A model generated the notes under the pieces. It did not search any database, was not told where the DNA came from, and saw only the letters and a program-made list of their open reading frames with translations. Shown in pieces: positions 53,285 through 63,745 of a stretch of DNA of 64,000 bases. Numbering within the stretch: position 1 is the stretch's first letter; each line of letters starts with the position of its first letter. The DNA is from JANWVO01 sp964458495. GTDB lineage: Bacteria; Acidobacteriota; Terriglobia; Bryobacterales; Bryobacteraceae. The stretch is taken from positions 1-64,000 of the forward strand of contig CAYWJB010000004.1 in assembly GCA_964458495.1 (NCBI GenBank). The letters are read 5' to 3'. Both the position numbers and the translations under genes were made by a program.

Positions 53285-54664
53285 TCAGGCGCCCGGCGAG
53301 AACTCGTATACCACGGCGCCCTTCACGTCATGGTGGCGCAGCACCAGCCGGCTGCCCGACGCCGACGGCTCCACGGTGACGCTCAGAAACCCGCCCGCGA
53401 CGCGGTGGAAGCGGTGGTAGCGCTTGTCCTCGCCCGGGCTGCCGCCGGCGTGCGGATCGGAAGCCGGCCCCGTGGCGAATTCGTGCAGCCCGGTCTGCGG
53501 GTCCACGGAATGATATTGCCAGTGGCGGTCGCCGCAGACGATGACGACGTTCTTCTTCTGCGCCGCCCAGGCCCGCATCTCGTTGCCCTCGGTGGCGAAG
53601 GCCTGATTGGCATAGCTGTCGGCCTTCGCCGGCCGGTCCGGCCCGATCCACGGCGTTGGGCTGACGATGATCTTCCAGTCCGCGTCGCTCTCCTCCACGG
53701 TCTTCTTCAGCCACGCCTTCTGCTCGGCGCCGAGAATGGTCTTGGAGGGGCCGTCGGGGGCATTGTTCGGGCTGCGGTAGTCGCGGCCTTCGAGCAGCCA
53801 GATCTGCAGGCCCTTGCCCCACCGGAACGTGCGCCAGGTCTTGTCCACAATGGGGGTCTGCTCCAGGAAGATCCGCTGGCCGTCGGCGAACGTCATGGGC
53901 TTCATCCAGTCGGAGTCGAGCCCCGGCCAGCAGTCGTCGGAAAGCGTGTCGTGGTCGTCCTTCATCCAGTACTGCGGGACAGCAGCGAAGAATTCCAGAG
54001 GTCTCGGCATGGCATAAAGCCGCTGCCAGTGATAGCGGGCGGTTTCGACATTGTAGGCAAGCGGAGGGTCCAGGTCGTAGTACACATTGTCGCCCGTGAA
54101 CACCGCGAAATTGGGAGACAGTCTTGCCATAGACGGGAAAATTTCGAAGCCCGCATCATGGTCCAGGGACCGCCAGGACAGGCCGGTGACCGCGGTGAAC
54201 TTCACCGGCGCGCGGCGGACCGGCTCCGGCGCTGTCGTGAAAGAGGCCATGGCCTTTTCGGGTTTGGTGTGGATTTCCAGGCCAACGTAGTACGTTCTGG
54301 CGGGCCGGAGCCCCGTGATCCGGGTCTTCACGACGAAGTCGTTCCTCGTCTCGGCCTGCAGCCATTCGCCCGGCTTGGCGTCCTTGAGGTCCGGGCGCGT
54401 GCCGACCCAGAGGCGGACGCGGCCGGCGAGGCCGGGCACGGCGCCGGGCAACAGCCACGGATCCTGGTCGGCGGGCAGCGCCGGCGGACGCATGCCCTCA
54501 TACTTGGGCGCCTCAAAGCGGCCCTTGTTTTGGGCAGGCTGTTGCGACATGCGGAAGCGAACGGCGGCGCTGCGGTCCGTCACTTCGCCAATGCGAAGCC
54601 CCTCGGCGACGTAGGGACCCTGGGCCATGAGCAGGAGCGGGAGGAGAAGGGGCGTGTACCTCAT
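53285..54664 (-). CDS. PhoD-like phosphatase/phosphodiesterase, exported
   Basis: A 459-residue metallophosphoesterase. After a signal peptide (1-15) comes a fibronectin-like N-terminal domain (about 20-140) and the catalytic domain. Metal-ligand motifs are TGDNVYYD, WMKDDHDTLSDD, CGDRHWQYHS. PhoD relatives hydrolyse phosphate mono- or diesters in the periplasm. It lies between a TonB receptor (52 bases upstream) and the agarase-like gene on the same strand. No clear ribosome site precedes ATG 54664. Confidence 0.87.
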   Translation of the reverse strand: MRYTPLLLPLLLMAQGPYVAEGLRIGEVTDRSAAVRFRMSQQPAQNKGRFEAPKYEGMRPPALPADQDPWLLPGAVPGLAGRVRLWVGTRPDLKDAKPGEWLQAETRNDFVVKTRITGLRPARTYYVGLEIHTKPEKAMASFTTAPEPVRRAPVKFTAVTGLSWRSLDHDAGFEIFPSMARLSPNFAVFTGDNVYYDLDPPLAYNVETARYHWQRLYAMPRPLEFFAAVPQYWMKDDHDTLSDDCWPGLDSDWMKPMTFADGQRIFLEQTPIVDKTWRTFRWGKGLQIWLLEGRDYRSPNNAPDGPSKTILGAEQKAWLKKTVEESDADWKIIVSPTPWIGPDRPAKADSYANQAFATEGNEMRAWAAQKKNVVIVCGDRHWQYHSVDPQTGLHEFATGPASDPHAGGSPGEDKRYHRFHRVAGGFLSVTVEPSASGSRLVLRHHDVKGAVVYEFSPGA

Positions 54665-54716
54665 CAGTGAGGTATGTAATCGATACCCGCGCCGGAGTCA
54701 ATGCCCCGGGGGCGGA

Positions 54717-56516
54717 TCAGCGAAGTTCGATCCCGGCCAGGAAAGCGCGCCCGGGCATGGGCACGCGCAGAATCTCCTCGTAGCGCGTATTGGCCAGATT
54801 CGTCGCCTGCACAAACGGCGAAATCCTCCTGCCGCGCCAGGCGAGCGCCACGTCCCAGACGGCATACGGCGAGCGGGCCCGGCGCTCCAGGGCGCCGAGG
54901 CGCGTCCGGGCGGCCAGCTTTCCGGCCGAAGCGCTCCAGGAGAACACGCCGGAATGGACGGGATAATTCATCACGTATTTCGTGAAAAGGCCGGCAGGCA
55001 AAGTGGAGGACGCTCGCATGCCCGTGTAGCTGAATTCCGCGATGTGCGAACCGCGCCGCCATGCGGCGGAGGTCTCGACGCCGGTGAAATTCAGGCGCGT
55101 GATGTTGCGCGCTTCCCACGGGCCCAAGGGAGAGGAGCTTGCATAGTCGATGCCGTCGCGGTCGCGGCGGTGGAAGACAGTGGCGTGGAACTGCCAGCCG
55201 CCAGCCGGGCGGAGGTCGGCCCCGGCCTCGTAATTCCATGCCGTCTCCGGGCGCAGCCCGGCGTTGCCGCGGTTGGCAGGGTCCCGGTAGTAGAGGTCGG
55301 TGAAGGTGGGCAGCCGGTAGGCGCGGCTCACCGAAGCCCTCAGCTTGAGCAACGAACTCGCCCAGCACGCGCCGGATAGCGTCGGGCTCACCTGATCGAA
55401 GGCCCCGCGGTAGCTCTCGCTGCGCAGCCCGAGAGAAAGCGAGAACCGGCGCAGGGCGCGCACGTCCAGCGCCGCGTAGGCGGCGCCCCGCGCCCGGCTG
55501 TGCGTGCCGAGGTTGGACGATTCGATGTGATCGGTGAAAGCCTCGGCCCCGCTGAACAACGTGACGCCGCCCCTCCACTGGTCGCGGCGCCGCAGAGAGC
55601 CGTGAAAGCCCTCGGCCACGTGGTGATTCTGGTAGCGCTGCGGGTTGTCGCGGAAAAGATAAAACAGATCGCTGTGCCGCCGGTAGCTCAGCGCCGTCTC
55701 CCATTTCTGCGGGAAATTGTGATGCAGGCTGGCAAACCAGGTCTTCGTGCGCTCCCAGGATGGATACGGACCATAGAAATCCTGTGCGCCGAAGGGCTTG
55801 TCCGAGTAGCCAAGATCGACACCCGTCTTGCCGGAGCGGGACTCGATGAGAGTGTGCGAGCTGGCGGCGAGGTTGCGAAAATCACGGTTCGGCAGGAAGC
55901 CGCTGGAAAAGTCGCGCGAAACCGAAAGCGACTGCGCCACCGCGCCCGCCTTGCCCGACACGGTTGCCATTTGCTGCTGCGTGCCGAAACTGCCGCCGGC
56001 GAGCCGCAGGCGCGCGCTCCAGGACTCCGGCGCCGCCGTACGGATGTTGACCGCGCCGCCCAGCGCGTCAGAACCATACAACGTGGAACCAGCCCCGCGC
56101 AGCACCTCCACTGCCTGCACGGCGTCCAGAGGCGCAGGAACATCCAGCGAGTGATGACCGGACTGCGGGTCGTTCAGCCGCCGCCCGTTCAGCAGAACCA
56201 GCGTCTGTCCGAACGCCGCGCCGCGGATCGAGAGATCCGTCTGAACGCCGACCGGCGCTCGGCGCCGCACATCAAGGGAAGGATCCAGCTGGAGAAAGTC
56301 GATCACGTTCTGGAACAGCACGGACTGCTCGCGCACGGGCAGGGAAATGACGGCGCGGTCGGCTTCTTCCAATGGCAGCGGCTCCCATGTGCCGGTGACG
56401 ACGATCACATCGCGCCGCACGGGCGGCTGCGCCGGCTCCGCTCCCTCGGGAGCGCTTTGCGCCAATGCAGCCAGGCAAAGCCACGAGAGACACAAAAGGC
56501 GGGGGAATCTCCACAT
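54717..56516 (-). CDS. TonB-dependent receptor, BtuB-like size class
   Basis: A 599-residue receptor: signal peptide (1-19), TonB-box-like VIVVTGT, plug (about 45-165: SIRGAAFGQTLVLLNGRRLN, STLYGSDALGGAVNIRT) and a barrel ending AFLAGIELR. The length is that of vitamin B12/siderophore receptors, and there is no carboxypeptidase-like domain, in contrast to the other two receptors here. The ligand is unknown; linkage to PhoD-like and glycoside hydrolase genes hints at a phosphorylated or sugar ligand. No adjacent TonB/ExbBD or riboswitch is seen. Confidence 0.88.
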   Translation of the reverse strand: MWRFPRLLCLSWLCLAALAQSAPEGAEPAQPPVRRDVIVVTGTWEPLPLEEADRAVISLPVREQSVLFQNVIDFLQLDPSLDVRRRAPVGVQTDLSIRGAAFGQTLVLLNGRRLNDPQSGHHSLDVPAPLDAVQAVEVLRGAGSTLYGSDALGGAVNIRTAAPESWSARLRLAGGSFGTQQQMATVSGKAGAVAQSLSVSRDFSSGFLPNRDFRNLAASSHTLIESRSGKTGVDLGYSDKPFGAQDFYGPYPSWERTKTWFASLHHNFPQKWETALSYRRHSDLFYLFRDNPQRYQNHHVAEGFHGSLRRRDQWRGGVTLFSGAEAFTDHIESSNLGTHSRARGAAYAALDVRALRRFSLSLGLRSESYRGAFDQVSPTLSGACWASSLLKLRASVSRAYRLPTFTDLYYRDPANRGNAGLRPETAWNYEAGADLRPAGGWQFHATVFHRRDRDGIDYASSSPLGPWEARNITRLNFTGVETSAAWRRGSHIAEFSYTGMRASSTLPAGLFTKYVMNYPVHSGVFSWSASAGKLAARTRLGALERRARSPYAVWDVALAWRGRRISPFVQATNLANTRYEEILRVPMPGRAFLAGIELR

Positions 56517-56571
56517 ACGGACCGGGGTTATCAGAGGCCGAACTCTTTTTTCCAGTTTACACGAGGCGCGC

Positions 56572-57465
56572 TCATTCCGCAGCCCCCGGCGCCTGCGCGC
56601 CGACGATCTCCAGAAACGCGCGCGCGGCGTGGCTCAGAGCACGCCGCGCCGGATACAACAGCCGGATCTTGCGCTCCACCTGCAGCTCCTCGACGCGCAC
56701 TTCGCACAGCAGCCCCTGCTCGATCTCCTGCTCCACGCACATCTTCGGCAGGAAGGCCACCCCTTCATTGCGCTGCACCATGCGCCGGATGGTTTCCACC
56801 GTGGGCATCTCCACGTCCATGTTGAGCGGCACCCGCGCGCGCTGGAACGCCTTCAGAACCACTTCACGGTAAGGCGAAAGGACGTTGTGGGCGACGAAGG
56901 TCTCCATGCCCAGCTCCGTGATGGACACGCTCTCCCGCCCCGCGAAGCGGTGATCAGGACTGACGACGAAGGCGAGGTGGTCAATGTAGATGACTCTCGA
57001 AGCCAGGCGCTCGTCCTCGGGATCGTAGCTGACCACGCCCATCTCCAGATCGCCGTCGATCAGCTGTGATGGAATGCGGCTCGACAGGCAACGCCTCACC
57101 TGGACTTTCACCTTTGGATACAGGCGGCGGTACGCCTCGATGTGCTTCAGCAGGTAAAGAGCCGTGGACTCGTTGGCGCCGATCGAGAGACGCCCCGCCG
57201 CGTGGTCCCGCAGCTCCGCCAGCGCGTTCATCATATCGGACTCGAGGTTCTCGAACCGGCGGCAGTATTCGAGAACGATCTTGCCGGCGTCGGTGAGGAT
57301 CAGATCCCGCCCGGCGCGGTCCACCAACTTCTCGCCGAGCTCCGCCTCCAGCTTCTGCAGCGCCAGCGACACCGCTGGCTGCGTCCGCATCAGCTTCTCG
57401 GCGGCGCGCGAGAAGCTGCCCTCGGACGCGATGGTGTGGAAGACCTTGAGTAGGTAGAACTCCAA
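56572..57465 (-). CDS. LysR-family regulator divergent from leuABCD
   Basis: A 297-residue regulator with N-terminal helix-turn-helix (about 1-60: FHTIASEGSFSRAAEKLMRT, QPAVSLALQKLEAELG) and a periplasmic-binding-protein-like effector domain (about 90-290). The start is TTG 57465, eight bases after GGAGG. It is transcribed away from leuA, and two T-N11-A boxes lie between them, so it probably controls the leu operon and itself. The effector, perhaps a leucine-pathway intermediate, is unknown. Confidence 0.9.
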   Translation of the reverse strand: MEFYLLKVFHTIASEGSFSRAAEKLMRTQPAVSLALQKLEAELGEKLVDRAGRDLILTDAGKIVLEYCRRFENLESDMMNALAELRDHAAGRLSIGANESTALYLLKHIEAYRRLYPKVKVQVRRCLSSRIPSQLIDGDLEMGVVSYDPEDERLASRVIYIDHLAFVVSPDHRFAGRESVSITELGMETFVAHNVLSPYREVVLKAFQRARVPLNMDVEMPTVETIRRMVQRNEGVAFLPKMCVEQEIEQGLLCEVRVEELQVERKIRLLYPARRALSHAARAFLEIVGAQAPGAAE

Positions 57466-57493
57466 GTGCTGTTCCTCCCTCCGTACGTACCGT

Positions 57494-57544
57494 ATAAATG
57501 TCTCTTATCACATATGCCGTGGTTATGCAATAGCACTCCATTAT
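57494..57544. promoter_or_regulatory. Two LysR-type binding sites in the lysR-leuA intergenic region
   Basis: ATAA-N7-TTAT (57494-57508) and ATAG-N7-TTAT (57530-57544) both satisfy the T-N11-A LysR rule. Their centres are 36 bases apart. The second overlaps a perfect minus-strand TATAAT (57540-57545) and a plus-strand TATAAA (57543-57548), so binding there could repress the regulator gene and position RNA polymerase for leuA. Confidence 0.6.
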
Positions 57545-57648
57545 AAATTTGATCTATCATGGAATCTTCCGGACAATGGAGGAAAGCGGACCGTTTGCCA
57601 ACCAGCGGGCGGGCCACACGCAACAAACCAAGGAGCTCGAACCAGAGT

Positions 57649-58848
<1,200 letters not shown>

Positions 58849-58913
58849 GCCCTGCGCCGGACCGGAAGGCCGCGCTACACTCTCGGTTTGCGCGCCAGCG
58901 GGGAATTTGATCT

Positions 58914-59996
58914 ATGAAGCTGAATATCCTTGTTTTGCCCGGCGACGGCATCGGCACAGAAGTCACCCGGGAGGCCGTGCGCGTGCTGGAGCGCGTGGCC
59001 GGAAATTTCGGCCACGAGCTGGCGCTTGCCGAGGGGCTGTTAGGAGGCATCGCCATCCACAGGACGGGCAGCCCGTTTCCTGAGGAGACGGCGCGGCTCG
59101 CCGCCGAAGCCGACGCCACGCTGCTCGGCGCCGTGGGGCTGCCGGAGTTCGACAACGCGCCTCCGGCGCAGCGGCCCGAGCGCGGGCTGCTGGGGATCCG
59201 CAAGCTGCTGGGGGTGTTCGCCAATCTGCGCCCGGTGCGGACGTTCGAGGCGCTGATCGAATCCTCGCCGCTAAAGAACGACCGTGTGCGCGGCACCGAC
59301 ATGATCATCGTGCGCGAGCTGACCGGCGGCATCTACTACGGCACGCCGCGCGGCATCGAGGGTTCGGGCGCCGAGGAGCGCGCCGTGAACACCATGGCCT
59401 ACACGCGCGCCGAAATCGAGCGCATCGCCCGAATGGCGTTCGAGCTGGCGCGGCAGCGGCGGCGCAAGTTGGCGAGCGTCGACAAGTCGAATGTGCTGGA
59501 GTGCTCCCAGCTCTGGCGGCGCGTTGTGAGCGAGCTGGCTGCCGAGTACCCGGACGTCGAGCTGGAGCACGTCCTGGTGGACAACTGCGCCATGCAGCTC
59601 GTGCTCAACCCGACGCGGTTCGACGTTGTGCTGACCGAGAACATGTTCGGCGACATCCTCTCCGACGAAGGCGCCGTGCTGGCGGGCTCGATCGGCATGC
59701 TGCCGTCGGCCTCCATCGGGCCCAGGCGTCCGTCGGGCGCCTGGGTGGGGCTTTACGAGCCGGTGCACGGCTCTGCGCCGGATATCGCCGGCCAGAACAA
59801 GGCCAACCCGCTCGGCGCGGTCGGCAGCGTGGCGGCAATGCTCGAGTATTCTTTCGGCCTGAAAGAAGAAGCCGCCGCCGTCCAGCGGGCCATCGAGACC
59901 GTGTTGAACAGCGGATACGTCACCGCGGACCTGAAACCGAAGGGCGCGCCACGCTCCACCAGCGAGGTGGGCGCCGCCGTTTGCCAGGCGATCTGA
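58914..59996 (+). CDS. leuB: 3-Isopropylmalate dehydrogenase
   Basis: A 360-residue NAD-dependent beta-decarboxylating dehydrogenase. Family segments LPGDGIGTEVTREAVRVLE, ELTGGIYYG, DKSNVLECSQLWR, TENMFGDILSDE and YEPVHGSAPDIAGQNKANP are all present; the last two carry metal and cofactor contacts. With CimA in the cell it may also oxidise 3-methylmalate for isoleucine. It follows leuA by 65 bases. TACACT at 58876-58881 could be an internal -10 box. Confidence 0.96.
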   Translation: MKLNILVLPGDGIGTEVTREAVRVLERVAGNFGHELALAEGLLGGIAIHRTGSPFPEETARLAAEADATLLGAVGLPEFDNAPPAQRPERGLLGIRKLLGVFANLRPVRTFEALIESSPLKNDRVRGTDMIIVRELTGGIYYGTPRGIEGSGAEERAVNTMAYTRAEIERIARMAFELARQRRRKLASVDKSNVLECSQLWRRVVSELAAEYPDVELEHVLVDNCAMQLVLNPTRFDVVLTENMFGDILSDEGAVLAGSIGMLPSASIGPRRPSGAWVGLYEPVHGSAPDIAGQNKANPLGAVGSVAAMLEYSFGLKEEAAAVQRAIETVLNSGYVTADLKPKGAPRSTSEVGAAVCQAI

Positions 59997-60001
59997 ACAC
60001 C

Positions 60002-61411
60002 ATGCCTCAGCCACGTACGATCATCCAGAAGATCTGGGATTCCCATGTTGTTTGCCAGCCAGAGGGCGCGCCGGCGCTGCTCTACATCGACCTGCACCTG
60101 GTGCACGAGGTGACCTCGCCGCAGGCGTTCGAAGGACTGCGGCAGCGCGGGCTCCGTGTGCGGCGCCCGGACCGCACCTTCGGCACCTGCGATCACTCCA
60201 CGCCCACCACGCCGCGCGAACTGCCGATCGTCGACCCTGTGGCGCGCGCGCAGGTGGAGCAGTTCGAGAAAAACTGCCAGGAGTTCGGGATTCCCTATTT
60301 CGGGTTTCTCAATCCGCGCCAGGGCATCGTGCACGTCATCGGACCGGAGCAGGGGTTGACGCAGCCGGGCATGACCATCGTTTGCGGGGACTCGCACACG
60401 GCCACGCACGGCGCCTTCGGCGCGCTGGCCTTCGGCATCGGCACCAGCCAGGTGGAACACGTGCTGGCCACGCAGTGCCTGTTGCAGGCGCCTTCGAAAA
60501 GCTTCGCCGTGCGGGTGGACGGCAGCCTGCGGCCCGGCGTGTCGGCCAAGGATATCATCCTGGCGCTGATCGCGAAGATCGGCGTCGGCGGCGGCACCGG
60601 GTGCGTGTTCGAATACGCCGGGTCCGCCATCCGCTCGTTGTCGATGGAAGAGCGGATGACGGTGTGCAACATGTCGATCGAGGCGGGCGCGCGCGCCGGC
60701 CTGATCGCGCCTGACGACACCACCTTTGAATACCTCCGCGGGCGCCCGTTCGCGCCGAAAGGCGAGGATTGGGAGCGCGCCGTGGCGCGCTGGCGGTCGC
60801 TCGTGACCGATGAGGGGGCCGCCTACGACAAAGAGGTGTCGATCGACGCCTCCTCGCTCGAGCCGATGATCACCTACGGCACCAACCCCGGCATGGGCAT
60901 CCCGGTCACTGCGCCAGTGCCCGACCCCTCGGAAGCGCCCGACGCCGTGGAGCGTGAAACGCGGCGCAAGGCGCTGGCCTATATGGGGCTCGAGCCGGGC
61001 AAGCCTATCGCCGGACATCCGGTGAACGTCGTGTTCATCGGCTCCTGCACGAACTCGCGCATGACCGACCTGCGCGCGGCGGCATCCGTTCTCAAGGGTC
61101 GCAAGGTGAATCCGCGCGTGCGGGTGCTCGTCGTGCCCGGCTCGCAGTCGATCAAGCGGCAGGCCGAGGCCGAAGGGCTGGACCGCGTTTTCTGCGAGGC
61201 GGGCGCCGAATGGCGCGAAGCCGGTTGCTCGATGTGCATTGCCATGAACGGCGATCAGCTTGCTCCGGGCGAGTACGCCGTCTCGACGTCGAACCGCAAC
61301 TTCGAAGGGCGGCAAGGCAAGGGCGGGCGGACGTTCCTCGCCAGCCCGCTGACGGCCGCAGCCAGCGCCGTTACCGGCGTGGTGACGGACCCGCGCACGC
61401 TGATCGGATGA
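60002..61411 (+). CDS. leuC: 3-Isopropylmalate dehydratase large subunit
   Basis: A 469-residue aconitase-family subunit that binds a 4Fe-4S cluster and, with LeuD, isomerises isopropylmalate (and citramalate). Cluster cysteines are visible in FIGSCTNSR and in GCSMCIAMNGD. CDHSTPT, CGDSHTATHGAFGALAFGIG and STSNRNFEGRQGKG are invariant segments. It begins five bases after leuB, so the two are tightly coupled. Confidence 0.96.
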   Translation: MPQPRTIIQKIWDSHVVCQPEGAPALLYIDLHLVHEVTSPQAFEGLRQRGLRVRRPDRTFGTCDHSTPTTPRELPIVDPVARAQVEQFEKNCQEFGIPYFGFLNPRQGIVHVIGPEQGLTQPGMTIVCGDSHTATHGAFGALAFGIGTSQVEHVLATQCLLQAPSKSFAVRVDGSLRPGVSAKDIILALIAKIGVGGGTGCVFEYAGSAIRSLSMEERMTVCNMSIEAGARAGLIAPDDTTFEYLRGRPFAPKGEDWERAVARWRSLVTDEGAAYDKEVSIDASSLEPMITYGTNPGMGIPVTAPVPDPSEAPDAVERETRRKALAYMGLEPGKPIAGHPVNVVFIGSCTNSRMTDLRAAASVLKGRKVNPRVRVLVVPGSQSIKRQAEAEGLDRVFCEAGAEWREAGCSMCIAMNGDQLAPGEYAVSTSNRNFEGRQGKGGRTFLASPLTAAASAVTGVVTDPRTLIG

Positions 61412-61428
61412 CCGGGGGAGGCAGGCAA

Positions 61429-62052
61429 ATGGAGAAATTCACCGCATTCGAGTCCTGGGTCGCTGTCCTTCCAGTGGACAACATCGATACCGACCAGATC
61501 ATTCCGGCGCGCTTTCTGAAGACGACCTCGAAAGAAGGGCTGGGCGACCAGCTCTTCTTCGACTGGCGCTATGACGCCGAGGGCCGTCCGCGGCCGGATT
61601 TCGTGCTGAACCGGCCGCCGGGCAACCGCGCGCAGGTGCTGCTGGCCGGGGACAACTTCGGCTGCGGCAGCTCCCGCGAGCATGCCCCCTGGGCGCTGAC
61701 ACAGTTCGGCTTCAAGGCCGTCATTTCCACCTCGTTTGCGGATATTTTCAAGGGAAATGCGCTGAAAAACGCGCTCTTGCCTGTCGCAGTGCCGGCCGAA
61801 ATCCACGCGCGTCTTCTGAAAATGCTGGAGGCCGATCCGCTGGGAACCGTGCGCGTGGACCTTGCCTCGCAGACGCTCACCCTGCCGGATGGAACGGCAG
61901 TGGAATTCCTTGTAGATCCGTTTGCGAAAACGTGTCTGCTGGAAGGCATCGACGAGCTGGGCTTCCTGCTGAAACACGAAGCCGAAATCGCCGCCTTCGA
62001 AAAGTCGCATCCGGCGCCGGTGGACACGCTTTCGGTCAAGCTGGACGGCTGA
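61429..62052 (+). CDS. leuD: 3-Isopropylmalate dehydratase small subunit
   Basis: A 207-residue swivel-domain subunit of isopropylmalate isomerase. DNIDTDQIIPARFL, GDNFGCGSSREHAPWAL and SFADIFKGNALKNALLP are the hallmark segments. ATG 61429 is preferred over an ATG at 61408 that overlaps the leuC stop, because GGGGGAGG lies just upstream of 61429. It is the last gene of leuABCD and converges on a CRTAC1 gene after four bases. Confidence 0.95.
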   Translation: MEKFTAFESWVAVLPVDNIDTDQIIPARFLKTTSKEGLGDQLFFDWRYDAEGRPRPDFVLNRPPGNRAQVLLAGDNFGCGSSREHAPWALTQFGFKAVISTSFADIFKGNALKNALLPVAVPAEIHARLLKMLEADPLGTVRVDLASQTLTLPDGTAVEFLVDPFAKTCLLEGIDELGFLLKHEAEIAAFEKSHPAPVDTLSVKLDG

Positions 62053-62056
62053 CCGC

Positions 62057-63733
62057 TCAGGCGCCGCCGGGCGCCGGCTCTTCCACGTCGTAGACGCGCC
62101 CCGCCTTGAGCCCTTTCAATTCCTGGCGGGCGCCGCCAGGCCAGACGATCTCCACCAGTTCCACGGCATCTTCGGCCCCAAGCCCGAAGTGGAGCGGCGC
62201 CGCGCTCGCGCTGGCGTAACCAGCTGTAAACGCCACATGATTGTGCTGCGTCATCGAGCGCGTCACTACCTTCACCCGAGCGCCCTGTCCATCGCGCGGG
62301 CTCCGCGTGCCTTTCAGCCGGAAGGCAATCCAGTGGTTCGAGCCGGGGCTGTCGTTGATCCACAGCGACGCCCGGGCTGACAGCGCGCTGACGGCGAAGT
62401 CGAGCCTGCCGTCGCCGTTGAAGTCGGCGACCACGGCGCCGCGGTGGCGCGCCGGCGGCAGGGCGTCGAGCCCCGCCTCCGCGGTCAACGCCTGCCACTT
62501 GCCCTTGCCGAGATTGCGGAAAACCGTGTTGTGCTGGTTGACTGCAACGCGCGGTTCCATCAACGGGGACTGCACATGCCCGCGCGTGACCAGCAGGTCC
62601 TTCCAGCCGTCGTTGTCGAAGTCCGCCAGCACCGGGCTGTAGCCCGCCATGGACCGCGATTGTGCGGTCATGCCCGTTTGCGCCGTGACCTCGCGGAAGG
62701 AACCCCGTCCCGTATTGAGAAATATGGGGAATGTTTCGTTGTCCAGCGCGACAAGGACGATGTCCGGGTAACCGTCGTTGTCGATATCGCGGAAGTCCAC
62801 CCCCATGCCCGAGATCATGTTGCCGTGCTCGGCCAGCGCCACGCCCAGGTCGAAGGCCTTTTCCTCGAATTTCAGGCCGCTTCGATTGTGGAAAAAGAAA
62901 TTGAAGAGCTTGTCGTTGGAGACAAAGATATCCGGGTTGCCGTCGAGGTCGAAGTCCGCCGCGCCCGCGCCCATGCCTTTGCCCGGCTGTGAGAGAATCC
63001 CGGCCTCTGCGCTGGCGTCCCGGAAAGAGCCGTCGCCTTTGTTGAGAAAGAGCTGATTGGGCAGCTCCTTGTAATATTTCGGATGGCAGTATTCGTTGCG
63101 CCCCTCGTAGGGACAAACGGGTTCATTCTTCTCCTCCCAGAGAAGGTAATTCACCACGAACAGATCCAGAAGCCCGTCCCGGTCGACGTCCGTCCAGACG
63201 GCGGAAACCGCCCACAGGGGGCCGAACTGCGGCAGGCGCGAGCCGGCGAGCCCTGCCTTCTCCGTCACGTCCGTGAACGTCCCGTCGCCGTTGTTGCGGT
63301 ACAGCGTGTTGCGGTGAACGCCGGCGACGAAGAGATCCAGGTCTCCGTCATTGTCGTAGTCGCCTGCGGCCGCACCGGTGTCGAAGCCCGTGCCCGCCAG
63401 CCCCGCCTTGTCGGTGACATCGGTGAAGCGCCCGCTGCCGTCGTTGGCATAAAGCCGGTTGAAGTGCTCCGGTCCATGCTTCTGAAGCGTGGACAACTCC
63501 GCGCCGTTGCAGAAGAACAGATCGATGTCGCCGTCGCCGTCGTAATCGAATGCTGCTGCGCCGCCCGCCATTGTTTCCGGCGCCCGGCGCCTCGGCGACT
63601 CGTCGTTATCCAGGAAAAAATCCAGAAGCTGCGCCCGGAAATGGATGGGGGATTTCGCAGGCTCCGCCTGGAAAGCGCAAAGGGAAACGGCCGCCAGAGC
63701 GGCGGCGGCGCGGCGCATGGACAAGAATCGCAC
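62057..63733 (-). CDS. Secreted CRTAC1-family protein (FG-GAP repeats plus ASPIC/UnbV), second copy
   Basis: A 558-residue protein with signal peptide (cut near CAFQAE) and repeated calcium-loop-like motifs (FDYDGDGDIDLFF, GDYDNDGDLDLFV, TDVDRDGLLDLFV, ADFDLDGNPDIFV, RDIDNDGYPDIVL, ADFDNDGWKDLLV, ADFNGDGRLDFAV). It closes with an ASPIC/UnbV domain (HFGLGAEDAVELVEIVWPGG). A predicted extracytoplasmic beta-propeller of unknown role, it parallels the protein at 32833-34572. The start is GTG 63733, or ATG 63718. Confidence 0.86.
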   Translation of the reverse strand: MRFLSMRRAAAALAAVSLCAFQAEPAKSPIHFRAQLLDFFLDNDESPRRRAPETMAGGAAAFDYDGDGDIDLFFCNGAELSTLQKHGPEHFNRLYANDGSGRFTDVTDKAGLAGTGFDTGAAAGDYDNDGDLDLFVAGVHRNTLYRNNGDGTFTDVTEKAGLAGSRLPQFGPLWAVSAVWTDVDRDGLLDLFVVNYLLWEEKNEPVCPYEGRNEYCHPKYYKELPNQLFLNKGDGSFRDASAEAGILSQPGKGMGAGAADFDLDGNPDIFVSNDKLFNFFFHNRSGLKFEEKAFDLGVALAEHGNMISGMGVDFRDIDNDGYPDIVLVALDNETFPIFLNTGRGSFREVTAQTGMTAQSRSMAGYSPVLADFDNDGWKDLLVTRGHVQSPLMEPRVAVNQHNTVFRNLGKGKWQALTAEAGLDALPPARHRGAVVADFNGDGRLDFAVSALSARASLWINDSPGSNHWIAFRLKGTRSPRDGQGARVKVVTRSMTQHNHVAFTAGYASASAAPLHFGLGAEDAVELVEIVWPGGARQELKGLKAGRVYDVEEPAPGGA

Positions 63734-63745
63734 CCCCCATTCAGT

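Noticed and set aside
57559..57648. A leucine leader peptide before leuA
   Set aside because: The in-frame codons between 57559 and 57648 encode few leucines, and no terminator/antiterminator pair is present; LysR boxes account for regulation instead.
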